Shown one piece after another: positions 7,147 through 14,722 of a stretch of DNA of 22,216 bases; within the stretch, counting starts at the first letter, position 1; every line of letters starts with the position of its first letter. The stretch spans positions 1 to 22,216 of the forward strand of contig JAETOP010000063.1 in assembly GCA_021771675.1 (NCBI GenBank), in the 5' to 3' direction. This DNA comes from Oscillospiraceae bacterium. Its GTDB lineage: Bacteria; Bacillota_A; Clostridia; Oscillospirales; Oscillospiraceae. The notes under the pieces were generated by a model that was not told the origin of the DNA, searched no databases, and saw only the letters and a program-made list of their open reading frames with translations. The translations under genes were made by a program, and so were the position numbers.

Positions 7147-7167
7147 GGAATTAGGAATGAGGAATTG
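7147..7167 (-). repeat. heptamer array (GGAATTA type), 3 units
   Basis: Plus-strand units GGAATTA, GGAATGA, GGAATTG with an exact 7-base period, just upstream of the dus start. It forms the left bracket of the 7132-7748 gap; arrays in the opposite orientation close the gap at 7713-7746. Confidence 0.75.
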
Positions 7168-7223
7168 AGTGTGCCAGCAGCCCGGCAAATTGTAATTTGG
7201 CGCACTGGTGCGGGAGCACCCAA

Positions 7224-7493
7224 GGCTCCCCTGTGTAAGGGGAGCTGGCACGGCGTAAGCCGTGACTGAGGGACTGTGCAGTAAAATGTTACGTATTTGC
7301 ATTTGCTTGGGCGAAAAGGGACTGCTTTACCACAGAATCGATATTCTCATAAACGCCGGTATAATTCCTGCTGATTTCCCTATTGTTGACTATATTGGCA
7401 TACCTTTCCACATTGGTTAGCAACAGTATTTAGGTGCCTGCTGTACAGTCCCTCAGTCAGCTTCGCTGACAGCTCCCCTTACACAGGGGAGCC
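7224..7493. repeat. 270-bp MITE/REPIN-like element (copy b)
   Basis: The outer 24 bases (GGCTCCCCTGTG...GAGCTG) and their reverse complement bound the element. Inside each outer arm lies a small hairpin, CACGGC/GCCGTG on the left (with a one-base larger loop, GTAA) and GTCAGC/GCTGAC on the right, then the inner pair ACTGAGGGACTGT / ACAGTCCCTCAGT. The interior carries CATACCTTTCCACATTGG, shared with the other copies. The left flank has GGTGC-GGGA-GCACC. It lies between ribonuclease J and dus, so it would be transcribed with them. No coding sequence is supported. Confidence 0.85.
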
Positions 7494-7676
7494 TCGGGCG
7501 CTGCCGTGCCAGTGGAACCAGGAACCAACGGGGTGCGCAAAAGCCTTTACCAAGCGGGCGGGTCAAGCTGTAGAGTGTAGTAACATACTTTACAGATTGT
7601 GTAATGACATGGTTTACAGTTTTTGATATAGTCAAGTCATACCAATTACTGCATTGCTTACGAAATCCGATACCAA
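7494..7676. other. gene-free spacer between repeat element and heptamer arrays
   Basis: This 183-base stretch starts with GC-rich repeat-like sequence and becomes AT-rich (7570-7660). TTTACAG occurs twice, 24 bases apart. I find no ORF worth supporting, no RNA gene and no clear promoter for dus. Confidence 0.5.
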
Positions 7677-7745
7677 AATGAGGAATTAGGAATTGTCAGG
7701 CTGTACGGAATATCATTCCTAACTCCTAACTCCTAATTCCTCATT
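7677..7745 (-). terminator. hairpin from inverted heptamer arrays after ribonuclease J
   Basis: Plus-strand AATGAGGAATTAGGA (7677-7691) is the perfect complement of TCCTAATTCCTCATT (7731-7745). In the ribonuclease J transcript this gives a 15-bp stem with a 39-base loop, three bases after the stop codon, and the stem's 3' side ends in ATTTT. Its units (GGAATTA at 7682, GGAATTG at 7689; TCATTCC, TAACTCC, TAACTCC, TAATTCC from 7713) are 7-base repeats. It may act as a terminator or 3'-end stabiliser; the AT-rich stem and short U-run make strong termination doubtful. Confidence 0.5.
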
Positions 7746-7748
7746 GCA

Positions 7749-9404
7749 TCAGATTTCCATGATAACAGGCAGGATCATGGGGTTGCGCTTGGTGGTTTTA
7801 TAGAGGTAGCCGCTCAGATCGTTCTTGATGGCGGACTTGATGGCGCTCCAATCCCGCACCCGCTTGCGCTGGCAGCGCTCGATGGCCTCCACGGCCACCT
7901 GCCGCAGCTCCTCCATCAGCTCGTCGGACTCCTTCACGTAGATGAAGCCACGGGTGATGATGTCCGGCCCGGAAATCAAATCTCCGTTTTGGCTGGACAG
8001 GTTCACACACACCACCAGCATGCCGTCCTGGGCCAGGTGCTTCCGATCCCGGAGCACTACGCTGCCCACGTCTCCCACGCCGGTGCCGTCAACGAACACC
8101 TTGCCAGCGGTGACGGAGGGGGCCACCTTGCAGGACTTGGCGGTGAATTCAAACACCGTGCCCAGCTCCCCAATGTGGATGTTCCGGGGGTTCATGCCCA
8201 TGGACTGGGCCAGCTTGCTGTGGATTTGCAGGTGCCGCTGCTCCCCATGGACGGGGAGGAAGAACCGGGGCTTCACCAGGGCGTGGATGATTTTCAGCTC
8301 CTCCTGGCAGGCGTGGCCGGAGACGTGGAGTCCCTCGCTTTTTTCGTACACCACCTCGGCCCCCTTGCGGTAGAGCTCGTTGATGATGCGGGATACCGCC
8401 TTCTCGTTGCCGGGAATGGCGGAGGCGGAGATGATGATCCGATCCCCGGAGGTGATCTCTACCTGCTTGTGGGTGGAGAAGGCCATCCGGTACAGAGCGG
8501 ACATGTTCTCGCCCTGGGAGCCTGTGGAGACGATAACCACCTTGTTCTTGGGCAGGCTCTTGATGTTGCCGATGTCCACGATGGTGCCGGGCTTGACATT
8601 CAGGTATCCCAGCTCCTGGGCGACTTTCAGCATATTCTCCATGCTCCGGCCGGTGACGGCCACCTTCCGGCCGTAGCGCTGGGCGGTGGTGAGCACGGCC
8701 TGAATCCGGTGCATGTTGGAGGCGAAGGTGGTGACGATGATCCGCTGGTCGCAGCCCTTGAACTGCCGGTCCAGGCTCTCGGCCACCACGTTTTCACTGG
8801 GGGTATAGCCCTGGCGCTCCACGTTGGTGGAGTCAGCCAGCAGCGCCAGAACCCCTTCATTGCCCAGCTGCCCCAGCCGGGCCAGGTCGGTCATGCCGCC
8901 CACCGCGGTGGGGTCAATCTTGAAGTCGCCGGTCATCACCACGGTGCCCACGGGAGTGCGGATGGCAAAGCAGACGGCGTCGGCAATGGAGTGGTTGACA
9001 TGGATGAATTCCACGCTGAAGCATCCGGCCTTCACCACGTCCCCGGGCTTGTGGGTGATGAGCTTCACCTTGTCGTCCAGACGGTGCTCCTCCAGCTTGA
9101 GCTTAATCAGGCCGTTGGTCATGGCGGTGCCATGGATGGGGGAGATGACCTCCTTCATCAGATAGGGGATGGAGCCGATATGGTCCTCGTGGCCGTGGGT
9201 GATGAACATCCCGCGGAGCTTGCGGGAATTGGCGATGACATAGGAAAAGTCCGGAATCACCAGATCCACGCCGTACATGTCCTCGTCAGGGAAGCCCACG
9301 CCGCAGTCCACGATAATCATGTCCTTGCCGTATTCCAGGACGGTCATATTCTTACCGATCTCATCCAGACCGCCCAGAGGGATAATTTTCAGTTTTTCTG
9401 CCAA
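7749..9404 (-). CDS. rnj: ribonuclease J
   Basis: A 551-residue metallo-beta-lactamase/beta-CASP ribonuclease with 5'-3' exonuclease and endonuclease activity, central to mRNA decay and rRNA maturation in Firmicutes. The zinc-binding motif HGHEDH is at 70-75, with HVNHSI, TGDFKIDP, the beta-CASP stretch DSTNVERQGYT, STGSQGE, and HVSGHACQEEL...PVHGEQRHL toward the C-terminal domain. The reading frame opens at a TTG codon (9404-9402): the first residues AEKLKIIPLGGLDEIGKNM match the family start, AAAGGAG lies about 12 bases before, and there is no suitable ATG. Length is normal. Its 3' end runs into heptamer repeats and element b. Whether it is the J1 or J2 paralogue cannot be said. Confidence 0.95.
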   Translation of the reverse strand: MAEKLKIIPLGGLDEIGKNMTVLEYGKDMIIVDCGVGFPDEDMYGVDLVIPDFSYVIANSRKLRGMFITHGHEDHIGSIPYLMKEVISPIHGTAMTNGLIKLKLEEHRLDDKVKLITHKPGDVVKAGCFSVEFIHVNHSIADAVCFAIRTPVGTVVMTGDFKIDPTAVGGMTDLARLGQLGNEGVLALLADSTNVERQGYTPSENVVAESLDRQFKGCDQRIIVTTFASNMHRIQAVLTTAQRYGRKVAVTGRSMENMLKVAQELGYLNVKPGTIVDIGNIKSLPKNKVVIVSTGSQGENMSALYRMAFSTHKQVEITSGDRIIISASAIPGNEKAVSRIINELYRKGAEVVYEKSEGLHVSGHACQEELKIIHALVKPRFFLPVHGEQRHLQIHSKLAQSMGMNPRNIHIGELGTVFEFTAKSCKVAPSVTAGKVFVDGTGVGDVGSVVLRDRKHLAQDGMLVVCVNLSSQNGDLISGPDIITRGFIYVKESDELMEELRQVAVEAIERCQRKRVRDWSAIKSAIKNDLSGYLYKTTKRNPMILPVIMEI

Positions 9405-9552
9405 GTTAAATTAAAACTCCTTTCAAAGTGAAGATAAAAAAAGATACGAAATAGTTGTCTATTGGTTTTGCCCAGCTAGCAGTTGAACGGCAGCAGGTGC
9501 ATTAAGGAATACCTTCCCCCGGGGGCAATGTCGTCAACTTAAGGATTCTACT

Positions 9553-9700
9553 GTAGGGGAGGCTATTAGCCTCCCGCACAGAACAATCCCCAAAAGTGGC
9601 ACCAAGTCAGGCAAATCCGTATTATTTTCCATTTTCCGGCTCCATTCACCGGAACACTCAAAAACCGTTACGAAAGCGGGAGGCAGATTGCCTCCCCTAC
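9553..9700. repeat. 148-bp inverted-end repeat element (copy 2)
   Basis: The left end GTAGGGGAGGC (9553-9563) and right end GCCTCCCCTAC (9690-9700) are perfect inverted repeats, each followed inward by its own hairpin partner GCCTCCC or GGGAGGC. It aligns along its length, inverted, with the copy at 77-210, including GAACAATCCCC and CATTCACCGGAACA. The next bases, GGGATAGCC to CCATTCAAC (9701-9729), are also shared with 51-76, so the element and its neighbour module travel or duplicate together. Confidence 0.8.
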
Positions 9701-9734
9701 GGGATAGCCGTAAGTGCCCACCATTCAACCCACT

Positions 9735-9890
9735 GCCGCAAAAGCGTTACCGGGCGGGGTAGGGCAAAAGCGATTACCGACCAGCTCCGTGCGAATTGTC
9801 AGCGGCCACTGGCCGCCGCAAAAGCGTTACCGGGCTGAGTTCGGGGGTAACGAGTACAGACCATCTTCAAGCGAGTTTGGCGCCCGGCCC
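9735..9890. repeat. two direct copies of the GCAAAAGCGTTACC module
   Basis: GCCGCAAAAGCGTTACCGGGC occurs at 9735 and again at 9815, an 80-base period. Each copy is followed by a G-rich stretch, an ACGATTAC- or CGAGTAC-like sequence and GACCA(G/T)CT. The second copy matches 16357 more closely (GCTGAGTTCGGGGGTAACGA), so the two may be separate arrivals rather than a fresh duplication. Confidence 0.7.
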
Positions 9891-10159
9891 TGCCGGGGGG
9901 CGCAAAAAGCAGGCAGCCGCTGAGGGGAAGGAAGGCCCTGAATCGCCTTTTTCACCGCCAACGCCTGCAAAAATCTGTCTAAAGAGGCTCTGAATACTTC
10001 AGAATTCCTCCCCTGTTTACCGGGAGATCACCCGCTCCCGCCGGTAGGCCGGGTCTGCCCACCCGCACCAGTCAATGGTAGTATAACACAGTTTTGGGCA
10101 AAAGTATACTATTATTTTTGCCGGGACAGGAAAACTGGTTAATTCCCATGGAATTGCTC

Positions 10160-10188
10160 TTGAATCAGAAGGGAGAATTTGCTATAAT
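10160..10188 (+). promoter_or_regulatory. sigma-A promoter for gdpP and probably the downstream cluster
   Basis: TTGAAT (10160-10165), 17 bases, TATAAT (10183-10188). This is a near-consensus vegetative promoter with a leader of about 95 bases before the proposed GTG start. It is the only good promoter I see upstream of the gdpP-rplI-dnaB-tilS-hpt-ftsH series. Confidence 0.65.
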
Positions 10189-10290
10189 GGAGAGACCTCT
10201 GGAAAAATTACCTGGGCTGAGGGCTTGGCCCCGGTGAATTCCATTATTGTCAGCAAAATGCGGCGAGGCCGCAGAAGGGAGGCACAAGCA

Positions 10291-12264
10291 GTGGATAAAA
10301 AGCTGAAACGCCTGTTCCGGCCGTCTCGGGGAGTGTACTTTGCCATGATGGCGGCCTTCTGCCTGGGATCCTTCATCACGGGGCAGTATCTGCTGGGAAC
10401 GGCGGAGCTGGCAGCCATCGGAGCGGCTTTCTTCATTCATCTGTCCCACCAGCACATCAGCGACCGACGGATTCGCCAGTATTTGCAGCGCGCCATCGAT
10501 ACCCTGGAAAGCTCCGGCCAGGGGGCCAGCCCCTTCCCGGCGGTGCTGGTGCAGCTGGGAGACCAGAGCGTGGTGTGGTGCAACGGGAAATTCGCCGAGC
10601 TGACGGGGCGGAACGTTTCCTCCGCCAACTGCCAGCTGGAGGATGTCTTGCCGGGCGCCAGCACCGACTGGCTCTCCGGCGGCAAGACGGAATGCCCCCG
10701 GGATCTGGAGCTGAATGGCCATCGCTACCGGCTCTTCGGTACAGCGGTGAAGGAGAAGAACGGCCCGCCCCTGGTGGGGGTCATCTATCTCAACGATTTG
10801 ACGGAGCTGTACCAGGTCCGGGACGAGTATATCCGCTCCCGGCCGGTGGTGTCCATCATCATGGTGGACAATTTTGAGGAGCTGACCCGCAACCTCACCG
10901 AGGGGGCCATCTCCACCCTGAACGCCAAGCTCAACGACGCCATCACCCACTGGACCGAGCCCTACCACGGCCTGCTGCGGCGGCTGGAAAAGAACCGGTT
11001 CCTCTTCGTGTTTGAAAAGCGGGATTTGGAGGATGCCGTCAGCCACAAATTCTCCCTGCTGGAGGATGTGCACCAGATTGTCAGTCCCACGGGGCTGGCC
11101 GCCTCCGTATCCATCGGACTGGGCGTGGACGGCAGCTGCTTTGAAGAGGGCTACAATTTCGCCGCCCTGGGCCTGGAAATGGCCCTGAGCCGGGGCGGCG
11201 ACCAGGCGGTGATCAAGGACCGGGTGAACTTCACCTTCTTCGGCGGCCGCAGCATCGAGGCGGACTATTCCAGCAAGGTCCGCTCCCGGGTAACGGCCAG
11301 CTCCCTGATGGAGCTCATCGGCCAGAGCAGCCGGGTGTTCGTCATGGGCCACAGCAACGCCGACCTGGACTCCCTGGGCGCAGCCATGGGCATCTGCTGC
11401 CTGTGCCGGAAGAAGGGCAGGCAGGCGAACATCGTCATGGACCTGGAAAAGAACAGCGTGAAGAAAATGCTGGAGGAGGTTCGCCAGGTGCCGGAATACG
11501 ACGGGGTCTTCCTCTCCGGTCAGGAGGCCATGGTGGCCTGCGACAATGGCAGCATTCTGGTGGTGGTGGATACCAACCGGCCAGATCAGGTGGAGTACAA
11601 GCCCCTGTTGGAGGCCATTGCCAAGGTCTGTGTGGTGGATCACCACCGCCGGGCTGCCGATTATATCAATCCCGTGGTGGTAAACCTCCACGAGACTTAC
11701 GCCTCCTCTACGTCAGAATTGGTGACGGAGCTGATTACCTACGCAGCGGAGAGCGCCGACGTGCTGCCCATCGAGGCCAAGGCGCTGTTGGCGGGCATCT
11801 GCATGGATACCAAGTTCTTCAACGTCCGCACCGGTGAGCGCACCTTCGAGGCGGCGGCCACGCTGCGCCGGATGGGCGCCGACACCACGGAAATTAAGCT
11901 TTTGATGCAGAACGATTTCCAGGATACCGTGGCCAAATACCAGATTGTGAAGTCCGCCCGGCTGTACCGGGGAGAGCTGGCCGTGGCCGCCCTGGACTAC
12001 ACCACCACCCGTCCCCTGGCCGCCCAGGCGGCGGACGATATGCTGAACATCTCCGGCATCACCGCCTCCTTCGTCCTCTACCCCGACGGCGACCAGATCA
12101 TGATCTCCGCCAGGAGCATCGGCAAGGTGAATGTGCAGATGGTGCTGGAACCCTTGGGCGGCGGCGGCAACGCCATGGTCGCCGGGGCCCAGCTGAAGGA
12201 CGTGGATTCCAAGGAGGCCCTCAGCCGCCTGGTGGAGGCCATTGATAAGTTCTTTGAGGAATAG
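10291..12264 (+). CDS. gdpP: cyclic-di-AMP phosphodiesterase GdpP (DHH/DHHA1 family)
   Basis: A 657-residue membrane enzyme that hydrolyses c-di-AMP to pApA. Parts in order: two N-terminal transmembrane helices (about 15-34 and 36-50), a PAS-like region (about 70-160), a degenerate GGDEF domain (about 180-310, with SIIMVDNFEELTRNL and no intact GGDEF), a DHH domain with GHSNADLDSLG (353-363), D427 in VVDTNRPDQ and DHH at 450-452, and DHHA1 with GGGGNAM (about 623-629). All metal ligands I know for the family are present, so it should be active. I start at GTG 10291: AAGGGAGG (10275-10282) is eight bases upstream and the protein begins with family-like VDKKLKRLF. A perfect TGCGGC-GAG-GCCGCA hairpin (10259-10273) sits just before that site. 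rplI and dnaB follow, as in many Firmicutes. Confidence 0.94.
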   Translation: MDKKLKRLFRPSRGVYFAMMAAFCLGSFITGQYLLGTAELAAIGAAFFIHLSHQHISDRRIRQYLQRAIDTLESSGQGASPFPAVLVQLGDQSVVWCNGKFAELTGRNVSSANCQLEDVLPGASTDWLSGGKTECPRDLELNGHRYRLFGTAVKEKNGPPLVGVIYLNDLTELYQVRDEYIRSRPVVSIIMVDNFEELTRNLTEGAISTLNAKLNDAITHWTEPYHGLLRRLEKNRFLFVFEKRDLEDAVSHKFSLLEDVHQIVSPTGLAASVSIGLGVDGSCFEEGYNFAALGLEMALSRGGDQAVIKDRVNFTFFGGRSIEADYSSKVRSRVTASSLMELIGQSSRVFVMGHSNADLDSLGAAMGICCLCRKKGRQANIVMDLEKNSVKKMLEEVRQVPEYDGVFLSGQEAMVACDNGSILVVVDTNRPDQVEYKPLLEAIAKVCVVDHHRRAADYINPVVVNLHETYASSTSELVTELITYAAESADVLPIEAKALLAGICMDTKFFNVRTGERTFEAAATLRRMGADTTEIKLLMQNDFQDTVAKYQIVKSARLYRGELAVAALDYTTTRPLAAQAADDMLNISGITASFVLYPDGDQIMISARSIGKVNVQMVLEPLGGGGNAMVAGAQLKDVDSKEALSRLVEAIDKFFEE

Positions 12265-12273
12265 GGAGGAAAG

Positions 12274-12375
12274 AAGATAGAAGATATGAGATATAAGATA
12301 CAAGATATACTGTATCTTTCCTCTATCTCGTATCCTTCTTCTATCTTATATCTCGTATCTCATATCTTATATCTT
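12274..12375. repeat. inverted heptamer array (AGATATA type) between gdpP and rplI
   Basis: The left arm 12274-12307 and right arm 12342-12375 are 34 bases each and are inverted repeats with about four mismatches. Read 5' to 3' on the relevant strand, each arm is a string of 7-base units such as AGATATA, AGATATG, AGATACG, AGATACA. The loop (12308-12341) holds related TATCTTTCC/TATCTCG units. In mRNA this would form a long AU-rich hairpin ending six bases before the AGGGGAG ribosome site of rplI. Confidence 0.8.
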
Positions 12376-12395
12376 AACTAAGGGGAGTAATTCAT

Positions 12396-12842
12396 ATGAA
12401 AGTAATCTTAACACAGGATGTGAAGGGTAAGGGCAAGAAGGGCCAGATGATCGAAATCTCCGATGGCTACGCCCGGAATTTCATGCTGCCCCGGAAGCTG
12501 GCCATCGAGGCCACCCCTGACGCCGTGAACACCATGCGCATGAACGACAAGGCCACCCAGGAGCGGATCGCCCGGGAAAAGGCCGAGGCCATGGACACCG
12601 CCAGAAAACTGCGGGAGCTGACTGTGGTGGTGAAGGCCAAGGGCGGCGGCGCCGGCCGGCTCTTCGGCTCCGTCACCAACCAGGAAATCGCCGATTCCCT
12701 GAAAAATCAGGCGGGCATCGCCCTGGACAAGCGGAAGATTGTCCTCTCCGACCCCATCAAGACCGTGGGTACCTACACCGCCACCTGCCGTCTGGGCTAC
12801 GAAATCACCGCCCCCCTGACGGTAAAAATCGTGGAAATATAA
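12396..12842 (+). CDS. rplI: 50S ribosomal protein L9
   Basis: A 148-residue ribosomal protein that binds 23S rRNA through its N-terminal domain. The start [17 protein letters not shown] and [14 protein letters not shown] are the L9 signature; the connecting helix is the charged stretch around 45-75 ([17 protein letters not shown]) and the C-terminal domain includes [18 protein letters not shown] and [27 protein letters not shown] (12381-12387) lies well placed before the ATG. Length is normal. It lies between gdpP and dnaB, the usual Firmicutes order, but repeat sequence separates it from both neighbours. Confidence 0.98.
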   Translation: MKVILTQDVKGKGKKGQMIEISDGYARNFMLPRKLAIEATPDAVNTMRMNDKATQERIAREKAEAMDTARKLRELTVVVKAKGGGAGRLFGSVTNQEIADSLKNQAGIALDKRKIVLSDPIKTVGTYTATCRLGYEITAPLTVKIVEI

Positions 12843-12890
12843 GCAAGGCGATAGCCTGTAAGTCCATGCACTGGTGCGGGAGCACCCAAA

Positions 12891-13154
12891 GGCTCCCCTG
12901 TGTAAGGGGAGCTGTCAGCGAAGCTGACTGAGGGACTGTACAGCAGGCACTGAAATGATTGCACAATCCAATGTGGAAAGGTATACCCCAATTCTCTACC
13001 CTTTTCTATAAATAACAGGGTGTACTGAAATAACGGGACAGTGGCAGACGAACACCTCCGGTATTCGCCCTACATGGTGCAAATATAGAAAATTTCACTG
13101 CACAGTCCCTCAGTCACGGCTTCGCCGTGCCAGCTCCCCTTACACAGGGGAGCC
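12891..13154. repeat. 264-bp MITE/REPIN-like element (copy c, inverted)
   Basis: It has the same 24-base outer ends as the copy at 16054, but the interior is in the opposite orientation: the left arm has the GTCAGC/GCTGAC hairpin and the right arm CACGGC/GCCGTG. The reverse complement aligns along its length with 16054-16315, including GGCGAATACCGGA and ACCTTTCCACATTGGA. GATTGCACAATC (12957-12968) is the counterpart of GACTGTACAGTC at 16238. The left flank is GGTGC-GGGA-GCACC; the right flank ends CATTCGACGG. It separates rplI from dnaB. Confidence 0.85.
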
Positions 13155-13212
13155 TTCGCTCAGAAACCGGCACCTGATACCATTCGACGGACTGCTCAAA
13201 AGCCATACGGAG

Positions 13213-13236
13213 GCGGGAGGCTGATAGCCCCCTACG
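13213..13236. repeat. relic of the inverted-end element
   Basis: GCGGGAGGCTGATAGCCCCCTAC resembles the right end (GCGGGAGGC...GCCTCCCCTAC) of the copy at 9553, with one base lost in the GCCTCCCC arm. The rest of the element is not present. Confidence 0.5.
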
Positions 13237-13269
13237 GTGAGAAAGGCAGTTCGTAGGACCTTTATGACC

Positions 13270-13345
13270 GCAAAAGCGTTACCGGGTGGGTTAGGGAAAG
13301 AACGATTACCTCCCAGCCCCGTGCGAATTGGCAGCGGGCCCTGCC
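13270..13345. repeat. GCAAAAGCGTTACC module before dnaB
   Basis: GCAAAAGCGTTACCGGGTGG is followed by GAACGATTACC and CCCCGTGCGAATTGGCAGCGG, the last shared with the copy at 9735. It stops about 25 bases before the dnaB ribosome site. With copy c and the relic it fills the gap 12843-13384; I see no gene there. Confidence 0.65.
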
Positions 13346-13384
13346 CGCCTGCGCTTCAAAACAAGAAAAAAGGAGTGTGCCTCC

Positions 13385-14722
13385 ATGGATGAGGAATTAA
13401 CCCCCCGGCAAGTGCCCCACTCTCTGGAGGCCGAGCAGGCGGTGCTGGGCTCCATCCTGATTGACAGCCGCTGTATCACGGATGTGGTTGGCACGGTGAA
13501 GCCGGAGGATTTCTACCTGGAACAGAACCGGGAGATTTTTGAGACCATCTACACCATGTTCAATTTCTCCCAGACCATCGACCCGGTGACGGTGCTGGAT
13601 AAGATGAAGGAGCTGGGGGTCTACCACGACAATTCCCGGGACTACATCGTCCAGCTCATGGAGATCACCCCCACCGCCGTGAATGTGGGCCGGTACGCCA
13701 AAATCGTCCAGGAGAAGGCCATGCTCCGGGGCCTGGGCCAGGCGGCGGGGGAGATCAGCCAGATGGTCTCCGAGCAGGTTGGCTCTTCCTCGGAAATTCT
13801 GGAATCCGCTGAGAAAAAAATTTACGCCCTGCGCAAGGGCGAGCGTGGCGACAGCCTGGAGCGGATCAGCACCACGCTGCACAAGGTTTTCGACCGGCTG
13901 ACGGAGCTGAGCATGTCCGACTCCGCCATCCCGGGGCTGTCCACGGGCCTGCGGGATCTGGACACCAAAATCAACGGCCTGAACAAGTCCGACCTGATTC
14001 TGATTGCCGCCCGGCCCGCCATGGGCAAGTCCGCCTTTTCCCTGAATTTGGGGATGAACGTGGCCAAGGAGTACGGCACCACCGTGGCCATCTTCAACTT
14101 GGAGATGTCCCGGGAGCAGCTGGCCATGCGTCTGCTGTCCGCCCAGAGCTGGGTGGACAGCCAGAAAATGGCCACTGGCAAGCTGTCGGAGGAGGAGTGG
14201 GGCAAGCTCTGCCTGGGCTCCGCCGCCCTGAGCCAGACGGACATACGCATCGACGACAATCCCTCCATCACCGTGGCGGAGATCAACGCCAAATGCCGGA
14301 GACTGGACAATCTGGGCCTGGTCATCATCGACTATCTACAGCTGATGACCGGCTCCGGCTACGGAAAAAACAGTGAAAACCGGGTCACCGTGGTGGGCGA
14401 AATCTCCCGGGCCCTGAAAATCATGGCCAAGGAGCTGAACGTGCCGGTGATCTGCCTGAGCCAGCTGTCCCGTGCGGTGGAGAGCCGGACGGACAAGCGG
14501 CCCATTATGTCCGACCTGCGGGAATCCGGAGCCATCGAGCAGGACGCCGACGTGATTATGTTCCTGTACCGGGACGAGTACTACAACCCCAACACCGAGG
14601 ACAAGGGCTATGCCGAGTGCATCGTCTCCAAAAACCGCCACGGAGAGACGGGGACGGTGAAGCTGCAATGGATGCCCCAGTACCAGCAGTTCGCCGACCG
14701 GGAGTGGAAGCATGCTGAATAA
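13385..14722 (+). CDS. dnaB: replicative DNA helicase DnaB (DnaC in Bacillus naming)
   Basis: A 445-residue hexameric helicase that unwinds DNA at the replication fork. The N-terminal domain opens PHSLEAEQAVLGSILID (primase and loader contact); a linker follows; the RecA-like ATPase domain has Walker A ARPAMGKS (209-216), FNLEMSREQLAMRLL, Walker B LVIIDYLQLM (D316) and the VICLSQLSRAVESR and DLRESGAIEQDADVIMFLYRDEYY stretches. The ATG at 13385 is supported by AGGAG at 13371 and by the family start; an upstream in-frame extension lies in repeat sequence. There is no intein and the length is normal. The stop overlaps the tilS start by 11 bases, so the two are translationally coupled. Confidence 0.97.
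   Translation: MDEELTPRQVPHSLEAEQAVLGSILIDSRCITDVVGTVKPEDFYLEQNREIFETIYTMFNFSQTIDPVTVLDKMKELGVYHDNSRDYIVQLMEITPTAVNVGRYAKIVQEKAMLRGLGQAAGEISQMVSEQVGSSSEILESAEKKIYALRKGERGDSLERISTTLHKVFDRLTELSMSDSAIPGLSTGLRDLDTKINGLNKSDLILIAARPAMGKSAFSLNLGMNVAKEYGTTVAIFNLEMSREQLAMRLLSAQSWVDSQKMATGKLSEEEWGKLCLGSAALSQTDIRIDDNPSITVAEINAKCRRLDNLGLVIIDYLQLMTGSGYGKNSENRVTVVGEISRALKIMAKELNVPVICLSQLSRAVESRTDKRPIMSDLRESGAIEQDADVIMFLYRDEYYNPNTEDKGYAECIVSKNRHGETGTVKLQWMPQYQQFADREWKHAE

Larger units (their letters stand above)
9405..10159. other. gene-free divergent region between rnj and gdpP
   Basis: The region separates the divergent rnj and gdpP genes. It holds the inverted-end element (9553-9700), two direct copies of the GCAAAAGCGTTACC module (9735, 9815), a GC-rich inverted repeat at about 9880-9904 and an unassigned stretch from 9905. 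At 10078-10111 GTAGTATA and TATACTATTA form an AT-rich inverted pair. I see no protein gene; the short ORFs fall within repeats. A promoter for rnj must lie in 9405-9540 but no box pair is convincing. Confidence 0.6.

Noticed and set aside
7989..9431. 480-residue ORF antisense to ribonuclease J; similar long antisense ORFs over the permease, gdpP, ftsH and lysA-like genes
   Set aside because: Low-complexity His/Gly/Val-rich translations typical of the opposite strand of GC-rich genes; the sense genes have full motif sets.
5832..9540. tRNA, rRNA or known small RNA genes in the intergenic gaps
   Set aside because: No cloverleaf with the TTCGA-type arm and CCA end, and no rRNA-like sequence, could be found by eye in any gap.
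10225..10290. Earlier start for gdpP (TTG at 10225 or ATG at 10258)
   Set aside because: Neither has a ribosome site, and the added residues come from a leader hairpin and an Arg-rich stretch; GTG at 10291 has a strong AAGGGAGG.
10160..14722. Replication origin near gdpP-rplI-dnaB
   Set aside because: This cluster is close to oriC in some Firmicutes, but I saw no cluster of DnaA boxes, dnaA or dnaN here.
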